In this document: piece by piece, positions 14,816-20,510 of the stretch
Layout: each line of letters opens with the position of its first letter
Position numbering within the stretch: position 1 is the stretch's first letter
Source: Candidatus Dadabacteria bacterium RIFCSPHIGHO2_12_FULL_53_21
GTDB taxonomy: Bacteria; Desulfobacterota_D; UBA1144; Nemesobacterales; UBA2774
Length of the DNA: 20,510 nt
Direction: 5' to 3'
Assembly (NCBI GenBank): GCA_001775255.1
Contig: MFCJ01000118.1
Location: forward strand, 16,936-37,445
Notes under the pieces: model-generated
Seen by the model: only the letters and a program-made list of their open reading frames with translations
Databases searched by the model: none
Told to the model about the DNA's origin: nothing
Program-made: the position numbers and the translations under genes

Positions 14816-15474
14816 GCGTAATACTCGAAGGCAGGGACATAAGGAAATCTATAGGCGAGAGCGAGATACTGAACGGGATATCCATTCAGATATCGACCGG
14901 GGATTTCATAAGCATAGTCGGGGCGTCGGGTTCGGGCAAGAGCTCCCTCATGTACATACTCGGCCTTCTCGACTCGCCCACTTCGGGCGACGTTATTATC
15001 GACGGTAAAAAGGTCGATTTCGGCGACGCGAAGCTGCTTTCGAAAATACGGAATAAAAAGATCGGGTTCGTATTCCAGTTCCATTACCTCATCACCGAGC
15101 TCACCACCTACGAAAACATACTGATACCCATGCTGAAGAACGGGGTAAAGGACAGGGAGAGCTTGAAGCAAAGGTGTTATGAACTTATCGAAAGCCTCGG
15201 GCTCAAGGGGAAGGAAGGGAGGAAACCCTACCAGCTTTCGGGAGGGGAGCAGCAGAGGGTGGCTATAGCGCGGGCGCTGGCGAACGACCCGGAGATAGTA
15301 ATGGCTGACGAGCCCACGGGCAACCTCGACTCCAAGAACTCGGCCATGGTGATGGACGTATTCCTCGGGCTGAACGAAAAGGGCAGGTCAATACTTATGA
15401 TAACCCACGAGATGTACCTCGCGCAGGAAACAAAAAAGGTCCTCGAGATAAAAGACGGGCTGATGGTGAGCTGA
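14812..15474 (+). CDS. ABC transporter ATP-binding protein, LolD/MacB type
   Basis: The 220-aa nucleotide-binding subunit has Walker A GASGSGKS (37-44), Q-loop in VFQFHYL (Gln89), signature LSGGEQQRV (142-150), Walker B IVMADE (162-167) followed by PTGNLDS, and the switch His199 in MITHE. The start ATG overlaps the permease stop as ATGA (14812-14815). The frame is open farther upstream, but the domain begins at MSVILEGRDI, which fixes the start. It completes a three-gene export or lipid/lipoprotein-handling system. The order adaptor-permease-ATPase resembles MacAB-like systems with a split MacB, not LolCDE, because an HlyD-type adaptor is present. Confidence 0.95.
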   Translation: MSVILEGRDIRKSIGESEILNGISIQISTGDFISIVGASGSGKSSLMYILGLLDSPTSGDVIIDGKKVDFGDAKLLSKIRNKKIGFVFQFHYLITELTTYENILIPMLKNGVKDRESLKQRCYELIESLGLKGKEGRKPYQLSGGEQQRVAIARALANDPEIVMADEPTGNLDSKNSAMVMDVFLGLNEKGRSILMITHEMYLAQETKKVLEIKDGLMVS

Positions 15475-15487
15475 CGCGCCCGTCACC

Positions 15488-15493
15488 GGAGGG
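15488..15493 (+). promoter_or_regulatory. Ribosome binding site suggesting a CTG start
   Basis: GGAGGG ends 7 bases before an in-frame CTG (15501) and 16 bases before the first ATG (15510). The CTG would add three residues and give an M-R-A-M N-terminus, common in this alcohol dehydrogenase family. The spacing favours the CTG. Confidence 0.45.
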
Positions 15494-15509
15494 AATTCCG
15501 CTGAGAGCA

Positions 15510-16526
15510 ATGCTTCTTGAAAGGATAGTCCCGCTTCCCGAAAACAAAGAGCCGCTCCGGCTTGCGGACGTGCCCCTGCCTTCCCCCGCTCCGGGCGAAG
15601 TGCTGATAAGGGTCTCCGCCTGCGGGGTCTGCCACACGGAGTTAGACGAGATAGAGGGCAGGACACCTCCCCCCAGGCTCCCCGTCATACCGGGACACCA
15701 GGCGGTGGGCGTAGTCGCGGGTATAGGCCGCGGCGTAAAGAACCACGCGGAAGGGGACAGGGTGGGGGCCGCGTGGATATTCTCCGCATGCGGAAAATGC
15801 GCTTACTGTCTCGAAGGGAACGATAACCTCTGTCCCGGCTTCAGGGCTACGGGCAGGGACTCGGACGGAGGGTACGCAGAATATATGACCATTGGCGGGG
15901 ACTACGCGTTCCCGATCCCCGGCGCGCTTTCAGACGCGGAAGCGGCGCCCATGCTTTGCGCGGGGGCCATAGGGTACAGGTCGCTCAGGCTCGCGAGGTT
16001 AGGGGACGGGCAAAATCTGGGACTCACGGGGTTCGGCGCCTCGGGCCACCTGGTGCTGAAGATGGCGCATTATTTATACCCGAAGTCAGGAATATACGTC
16101 TTCGCCAGGAGCGCCTCCGAAAGGGGGTTCGCGAAGGGTCTGGGCGCGGTGTGGGCCGGGGACACCGAAGACCGCCCTCCTCAAAAGCTCGACGCTATAA
16201 TAGACACTACGCCCGCATGGAAGCCCGTCGTGGAAGCGCTCACGAGCCTTAACCCCGGCGGGAGGCTCGTTATTAACGCGATAAGGAAAGAGGACGCCGA
16301 TAAGGACTATCTGCTCAGGCTCGATTACCCGTCCCACCTGTGGATGGAGAAGGAGATTAAGTCCGTCGCGAACGTGAGCAGCAGGGACGTGAGCGAGTTT
16401 CTCCTGCTCGCGGCAGCCGCAGGAATCAAGCCTCAAGTCGAGGAATATCCGCTCGAAGACGCCAACAGGGCGCTACTCGAGCTAAAAGCCGGGGAAATAA
16501 AAGGGGCGAAGGTCCTCAGGATATAG
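15510..16526 (+). CDS. Zinc-dependent alcohol dehydrogenase family protein (MDR)
   Basis: The 338-aa medium-chain dehydrogenase has a catalytic-zinc Cys38 in ACGVCHTELD, PGHQAVG with His63 (Gln replaces the usual Glu after His), and Cys150 in PMLCAGAIGYR. Structural-zinc cysteines are C94, C97, C100 and C108 in CGKCAYCLEGNDNLC. The Rossmann loop reads GFGASGH (174-180) instead of the more common GLGGxGH. It should oxidise alcohols or reduce aldehydes with NAD(P); substrate unknown. The coordinates use the first ATG, but a CTG at 15501 has better ribosome-site spacing. It is 35 bp after the ABC ATPase gene in the same direction and may be cotranscribed, although a small hairpin (TGACG/CGTCA, 15472-15485) lies at the junction. 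Confidence 0.93.
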   Translation: MLLERIVPLPENKEPLRLADVPLPSPAPGEVLIRVSACGVCHTELDEIEGRTPPPRLPVIPGHQAVGVVAGIGRGVKNHAEGDRVGAAWIFSACGKCAYCLEGNDNLCPGFRATGRDSDGGYAEYMTIGGDYAFPIPGALSDAEAAPMLCAGAIGYRSLRLARLGDGQNLGLTGFGASGHLVLKMAHYLYPKSGIYVFARSASERGFAKGLGAVWAGDTEDRPPQKLDAIIDTTPAWKPVVEALTSLNPGGRLVINAIRKEDADKDYLLRLDYPSHLWMEKEIKSVANVSSRDVSEFLLLAAAAGIKPQVEEYPLEDANRALLELKAGEIKGAKVLRI

Positions 16527-16562
16527 TGCAGACTTCACTGAGAACGCTGGGGGCGGGTCTTA

Positions 16563-16691
16563 TCAGGGCAGGGGAATACGGTCAGGTATCGGATCCCTCA
16601 TGTTTATCGTGCCTATAATCACGCCGTTCCTTACGAAGGTTTTTCCTCCCTTGGGCTCCGGGATTTCACGGAGGAAGGTCAAAATGTCCAT
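16563..16691 (-). CDS. Possible 42-aa small ORF downstream of the radical SAM gene
   Basis: A short ATG-to-TGA frame reads MDILTFLREIPEPKGGKTFV and ends PIPDRIPLP. Its codon use (AGG, ATA, CTC, CCG) resembles the neighbouring genes and it covers much of the otherwise empty 208-bp gap between two converging genes. Against it: there is no visible ribosome site and it is short enough to arise by chance. It lies 43 bp after the radical SAM stop in a different frame, so it is not a simple readthrough tail. I do not recognise the sequence. Confidence 0.25.
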   Translation of the reverse strand: MDILTFLREIPEPKGGKTFVRNGVIIGTINMRDPIPDRIPLP

Positions 16692-16734
16692 GCCGCTATG
16701 TATCTGATTCGTGCTGCCGGACAGCGCTGTTCGA

Positions 16735-18354
16735 TTACCCGGTCATTATCTGCACTTCCGCAAGCCCGTCATTCATTCCTACAGGCTGTTTCGGAGCCGG
16801 TTTGTTTATTTTCTTTTCCTGCTCCTGCTTGTAATATGCGTTCTGGTCGTGATACAAAGCCCCCTCCGGGAGCCATTCCCACAGCTTGCCGAGGTCCTTC
16901 CTTACCATATTCATGTAAAATTCGGGCAGGACGCTCGTTTCGCCTTCGAAATAGTCCCTGAATGCCCTGTCTTCATCGAGGAGCCGCCTGATCTTTCTGT
17001 AGAACCTCATCCTCCCGAAACCCTCCGTCGATACCGCGCGCATGAGGTTCATCCATGCCGGTATCCTCGAACTCGTGTTACGGAAACGGTTGATGATCGA
17101 GGGCCAGGAGAACGAATGCTCGACCAGGCCTATTAACCTGTCGTAGAATTCGGGCCACGTGCTCGTTTTCGGCTTTACGTTCATGGCGTGATTATTGTTC
17201 AAAAAATGAAACGGGAAGGGCAGGACGCGTTCCTGTCCCTGGTATTCGAGGTTTACGGGGGCCGCCTTCCCGAAAGAGGTCAGGAGCGGGAAAGCCGGGA
17301 AAGCCGCGGGCGACATATCCACGAATTTCTTCGTCAGCTCGAAAGACTCGGGCCCCTCGTCGCAATCGAGGCCGAGGACGAAGTTAGTCTGTATGTAAGG
17401 CACGTAGCGTAAAATCATATTGACATGCTCCGATACTGCTTGCAGCTTGTCGAACCCCTGTTTGCTTCCTGTCTTCGACTTGTTGCCCATGCCGTTCCAG
17501 GACTCTATCCCGGGGAGCACCGCTTTGAAGCCGTTCTGCTTGAGCCTCTTCAGGTGCGGCTCAGACAGGAGCGACAGGCTGCTCTCCGCGATAAAATCTA
17601 TGCTGTTGGGCTCGACCGCCTCTTCGAGCGTATTCATGTAATCGTCGAACTTAACCCCGAAGTTCGGGTCGTGCCAGCTGACGAGGGGGCGTTTGAACTT
17701 CGTCAGGAGGAACCTGAGGTCGTCCCTTATTATGTCGAACCCGAGGGTCTGGTAAGGCTGCTCGGCGTCTATACAGAAGCTGCACGAATAGGGGCAGCCC
17801 ACGCTGCCGATCATGGGTACTACCTTGATCCAGGGGGCCTTGTCGAGCGCCTGGGATATGAATTTCCATCTCTCCCGCACGCCGGGGAGCGTAGCGGGTT
17901 GTTTCAGGGCGGACATATGCACGCCCTCCTCCTTGTGATGTGAAAAGTCCTCCAGCACGTCCCTGCAAATATCCTTGTCGGTGAGCCCGAGCACGTAGTC
18001 AAAGTACTTGCGGGCGTCTTCCGGATAGCAGCGCGCATGGGGGCCGCCGAGGACCGTTACTACGCCTTCCGACCTGTACTTGCTGCTGAGGGCGTAAGCC
18101 TGGATCGCGGATTGCGTGAACGAGCTGATAAAAACCAGATCGACGTCTTTCGGGACGTCTCTTTCCAGATTCTCGATGCCCGTATATAAAAAAAGCGTCA
18201 CCTCGTGTCCGAGGTCCTCGCACCAGCACGCGATGACCTGCGGCATTATTCCGGCAAGGTTCGCATGCATGAAGCGCGCCCATAACGAGCTGTTGGGCGA
18301 TTTCGTAATAAAGTCTACAATTCCGATCCGGAGCTTCCGCAAATTACACCTCAT
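16735..18354 (-). CDS. B12-binding-type radical SAM protein
   Basis: The 539-aa protein has an N-terminal cobalamin-binding-like domain (about 8-130; RIGIVDFITKSP, DVDLVFISSF, VVTVLGGPHARCYPEDA), though I see no DxHxxG base-off motif. A radical SAM domain follows with the 4Fe-4S motif C-x3-C-x2-C (C187, C191, C194; GCPYSCSFC). The C-terminal part (about 400-539) is Arg- and aromatic-rich. Family members modify lipids, natural products or other small molecules by radical chemistry; the substrate cannot be read here. The start is uncertain: ATG at 18354, or a TTG at 18342 (LRKLRIGIVDF) that has GAGGTG a few bases upstream. It appears to be a single-gene unit with a long AT-rich upstream region. 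Confidence 0.88.
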   Translation of the reverse strand: MRCNLRKLRIGIVDFITKSPNSSLWARFMHANLAGIMPQVIACWCEDLGHEVTLFLYTGIENLERDVPKDVDLVFISSFTQSAIQAYALSSKYRSEGVVTVLGGPHARCYPEDARKYFDYVLGLTDKDICRDVLEDFSHHKEEGVHMSALKQPATLPGVRERWKFISQALDKAPWIKVVPMIGSVGCPYSCSFCIDAEQPYQTLGFDIIRDDLRFLLTKFKRPLVSWHDPNFGVKFDDYMNTLEEAVEPNSIDFIAESSLSLLSEPHLKRLKQNGFKAVLPGIESWNGMGNKSKTGSKQGFDKLQAVSEHVNMILRYVPYIQTNFVLGLDCDEGPESFELTKKFVDMSPAAFPAFPLLTSFGKAAPVNLEYQGQERVLPFPFHFLNNNHAMNVKPKTSTWPEFYDRLIGLVEHSFSWPSIINRFRNTSSRIPAWMNLMRAVSTEGFGRMRFYRKIRRLLDEDRAFRDYFEGETSVLPEFYMNMVRKDLGKLWEWLPEGALYHDQNAYYKQEQEKKINKPAPKQPVGMNDGLAEVQIMTG

Positions 18355-18872
18355 GTTAATTCATGATTTATAAAGAACTGTCGATATTATGAGCCAGGTC
18401 GAACGAGACTCCGCATGATAAATCCTCACCGCGCAAATACACCGCGGAAGAGTTTTAGTAATAAAGAATAATCAGGCCATTCCAAACCGCATAAAAGTTA
18501 AACTGAGTCCCATCATGGCCTTGCGACGATCAATCACAGGAACTATTGATAAAGGGATGAACTGAAAAAATGTACGGAACGATGTTAAATCGTGTTAAAT
18601 TCCGCAGGGTAATTTTTATCTTATCCGCCCTTATCAGTTGTAAAATTTATGCATCGAAAGGATAAACTATTCATACTAATTAAACAATAGAACTGTAAAT
18701 TAATATCCATGGCCGTCCGGGCGCTGCGGGGTTCGAAGTTTTTTTAGCTTGAAAAATTATATGAATTCCATCGCATGAATGGCATAGCGCGGAATTGCGG
18801 TTAAATTATTTAAAGCTGTTTATACGCCCTTCGGCGCGGGCGCTTACGATACAGTGCGGAGATAGAGCTCGA
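18355..18872. other. AT-rich intergenic region between divergent genes
   Basis: About 500 bases lie between the radical SAM gene and the likely start of the CHAD gene (440 bases if that gene starts at 18795). I see no convincing ORF or known riboswitch. Visible elements: a short hairpin CCGCG/CGCGG (18429-18447); an ACGAT/ATCGT inverted repeat (18579-18593) overlapping two direct TGTTAAAT copies exactly 10 bp apart (18583-18600); and T/A-rich stretches near 18735-18760. It probably holds both divergent promoters, but I could not fix a -35/-10 pair and found no sigma-54 match. Confidence 0.6.
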
Positions 18873-20417
18873 TTGGATAATTCTCAATACTTTATTCTCG
18901 AAGACGAGAGCACACGGGACGAAGTTCTCGGACGGTTGAAAAACGGCCTCCCTCTGACCGGGGACCGAAAGACCGCGAAGAAACAGTTGTTCCTCGACAC
19001 ATACGACCACAGGCTCTACAAGAAGGGTCTTCTGCTTACGTATGAGGACGGCTGCCTGATGCTCCGGAATACGGGCGATGGTTCGAGCCTGTCTCTGGAC
19101 CTCCCCGCGGACGGCGGCATCCCGAGATTCTGGCAGGACTTCCCCGAGGGTCCGTTCAGGGACAACCTCCGCTCCGTAATAGACATCAGGGCGCTATTGC
19201 CCGCAATCGGCATCGACAGCCGCGTAACGCACCTCGACCTGGAAAACGAAGACGGGAAGACGGTAGCTCATCTTAATTTCGAGGACGTCGAGGTCGGCGG
19301 CGATAACACGGACAAGACCGTCATTCACCTGCTCGAAGCGGTCCCGGTGAGGGGTTATGTCGAGGAGTTTGAAAATTTGACTCGCTATATCTCCGACCTC
19401 GGGCTCGGGCCCGCAGAGGGGAACATATTTTCTATCGCGCTCGGAGCGTCAGGAAAGAGGGCGGGGGACTATACGTCCAAGGTGAGCGTCGTCCTCACTC
19501 CCGATATGCCTTCCGGGGAAGCCATCAAAATAATACTAAAGAGCCTTCTCGAAACGATGAGAAAGAACGAAGACGGGATAGTGAAGGACATAGATACGGA
19601 ATTCCTTCACGACTTCCGCGTAGCCGTGAGGAGGACGCGCTCGGCCCTTACACTCATAAGGGGGATATTTCCCGAGAGCGTGAAGGAGGAGTTCAAGACC
19701 GAGTTTGCGGGTATAGGCAAGAAATCAAACGAACTCCGGGACCTCGATATCTATCTCCTGAGAAGGGAGCAGTACACCGAAATGCTGCCGCCCGCGCTAA
19801 GGGCGGGTCTCGACCTCCTGTTCAATATCATCGTAAGGGAGAGGGAGGAGGCTCATAGGGAATTCGCCCTTGAGCTCGCCTCCGATTCATACAGGCGGAG
19901 CATCGACGCATGGGAAAAATTTCTCTACGAGCCTGAAGTGCCCGGGGTCGCCTTGCCCGACGCGGACGCGCCCGTGATAGGGCTCGCGAAAATACGCATA
20001 CGTAAAAGGTACAAGAAGGCTCTCAAGCTCGGAAAGGGCATAGACGGGAGCTCTTCCGACAGGGACCTCCACACGCTCAGGATCGAGTGCAAGAAGCTCA
20101 GGTATTATCTCGAGTTCTTCGAGTCCCTCTTCCCGACCGACGAAATAAAGGAAGTCATAAGGCACCTGAAGGTGCTTCAGGATAACCTCGGCGATTATAA
20201 CGACATGTACGTGCAGCAGGAGAGGCTCAAGGGGTACATTTCAAAAATGAACGCCTCCGAAAGCGGAGGCAGGGAGAGCATCGCCGCCGCGGGCGGGCTC
20301 ATATCGGAGCTATACATGAAGCAGAAGGAAATAAGGTCCGAATTCCACGGCAGGTTCGGGGAGTTCGCCGGTGTGGAGATGAGGGATCTGTTTGATAATT
20401 TATTCTCCGGCAATTAG
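18873..20417 (+). CDS. CHAD-domain protein with degenerate CYTH-like N-terminus
   Basis: The protein is 514 aa from the TTG at 18873, or 540 aa from the TTG at 18795. I prefer 18873 because GGAG lies about 11 bases upstream and the domain begins there; the extra 26 residues look unstructured. The N-terminal half (about 1-190) resembles the CYTH fold (FLDTYDHRLYKKGLLL) but lacks the N-terminal ExExK catalytic motif, so triphosphatase activity is unlikely. The C-terminal CHAD domain (about 210-510) shows both conserved His/Arg helices: LHDFRVAVRRTRSAL (His246) and LHTLRIECKKLRYYLEFF (His400). CHAD domains are positively charged helical bundles that bind polyphosphate. It is followed after 12 bp by a ParA-type ATPase gene. 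Confidence 0.9.
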   Translation: MDNSQYFILEDESTRDEVLGRLKNGLPLTGDRKTAKKQLFLDTYDHRLYKKGLLLTYEDGCLMLRNTGDGSSLSLDLPADGGIPRFWQDFPEGPFRDNLRSVIDIRALLPAIGIDSRVTHLDLENEDGKTVAHLNFEDVEVGGDNTDKTVIHLLEAVPVRGYVEEFENLTRYISDLGLGPAEGNIFSIALGASGKRAGDYTSKVSVVLTPDMPSGEAIKIILKSLLETMRKNEDGIVKDIDTEFLHDFRVAVRRTRSALTLIRGIFPESVKEEFKTEFAGIGKKSNELRDLDIYLLRREQYTEMLPPALRAGLDLLFNIIVREREEAHREFALELASDSYRRSIDAWEKFLYEPEVPGVALPDADAPVIGLAKIRIRKRYKKALKLGKGIDGSSSDRDLHTLRIECKKLRYYLEFFESLFPTDEIKEVIRHLKVLQDNLGDYNDMYVQQERLKGYISKMNASESGGRESIAAAGGLISELYMKQKEIRSEFHGRFGEFAGVEMRDLFDNLFSGN

Positions 20418-20429
20418 AGTATTTACCCT

Positions 20430-20510
20430 ATGATAACGTTAGCCTTCTACAGCATGAAGGGCGGCGTCGGCAAGACGGCGGCAGCCGTGAACCTCGCCCA
20501 CCTGGCCTCG
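20430..20510 (+). CDS. ParA/MinD-family ATPase (3' partial, first 27 codons)
   Basis: A frame starting at ATG 20430 runs off the window and reads MITLAFYSMKGGVGKTAAAV, followed by NLAHLAS. The deviant Walker A KGGVGKT (residues 10-16) preceded by a hydrophobic beta strand is diagnostic of the ParA/MinD/Soj superfamily. It begins 12 bp after the CHAD stop in the same direction, so the two are probably cotranscribed. Only the N-terminus is visible, so partition, positioning or another role cannot be told apart. Confidence 0.85.
   Translation, partial: MITLAFYSMKGGVGKTAAAVNLAHLAS

Noticed and set aside
12444..15474. LolCDE lipoprotein release system
   Set aside because: An HlyD-type adaptor with a lipoyl/coiled-coil layout is present and there is only one permease gene, which fits a MacAB-like exporter better.
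18779..18800. Sigma-54 promoter before the CHAD gene
   Set aside because: TGGCAT and TTGC are both present but the spacing is several bases too long, which is not tolerated in this promoter class.
20430..20510. Plasmid partition locus
   Set aside because: Only 27 codons of the ATPase are visible, and neighbours are chromosomal-type genes; the superfamily has many non-plasmid members.

Overview
The window looks like bacterial chromosome from a Gram-negative-type organism of moderately high GC. Arg AGG, Ile ATA and Leu CTC codons are frequent, there is a periplasmic adaptor and an exported c-type cytochrome, and I see three good sigma-54 (-24/-12) promoters. The sequence alone does not let me name a phylum. 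I see no tRNA, rRNA, CRISPR array, insertion sequence or phage gene.

Layout. (1) 3-821 (+): the C-terminal part of an Asn-rich, Gly/Tyr-rich secreted-type protein, closed by a hairpin shared with the convergent neighbour. (2) 861-6706 (-): an operon read as CBS-domain protein, universal stress protein (USP), APH-like/P-loop kinase fusion and Ca2+-type P2 ATPase. (3) 6707-6974: an intergenic region with two divergent sigma-54 promoters and a shared inverted repeat. (4) 6975-7217 (+): an unrecognised 80-aa protein. (5) 7230-12156 (-): an operon read as Hsp20, USP, USP, monoheme cytochrome c, USP and RCK-type K+ channel, with its own sigma-54 promoter and a similar inverted repeat upstream. (6) 12444-15474 (+): a three-gene export system (adaptor, FtsX-like permease, ATPase) with overlapping genes, followed by a zinc alcohol dehydrogenase at 15510-16526 (+). 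(7) 16735-18354 (-): a B12-binding-type radical SAM protein. (8) About 500 bp of AT-rich non-coding DNA, then a CHAD-domain protein (+) and the first 27 codons of a ParA/MinD-type ATPase running off the window.

The most interesting block is 861-12212. Hsp20, four tandem-domain USPs, a CBS pair, a P2-type cation ATPase and an APH/P-loop fusion closely match the gene content of the Mycobacterium tuberculosis DosR dormancy regulon (HspX, several USPs, Hrp1, CtpF, Rv2004c; comparison from memory). Here, however, the promoters are sigma-54 type, so an enhancer-binding activator would be expected to switch the block on. The two longer transcription units also share a near-identical leader next to the start codon. 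I infer a survival programme for energy or oxygen limitation: chaperone, nucleotide-sensing stress proteins, ion-gradient control through a K+ channel and Ca2+ pump, and a c-type cytochrome linking it to respiration. The gene families and promoter matches are read from sequence; the regulon and its physiological role are inference.
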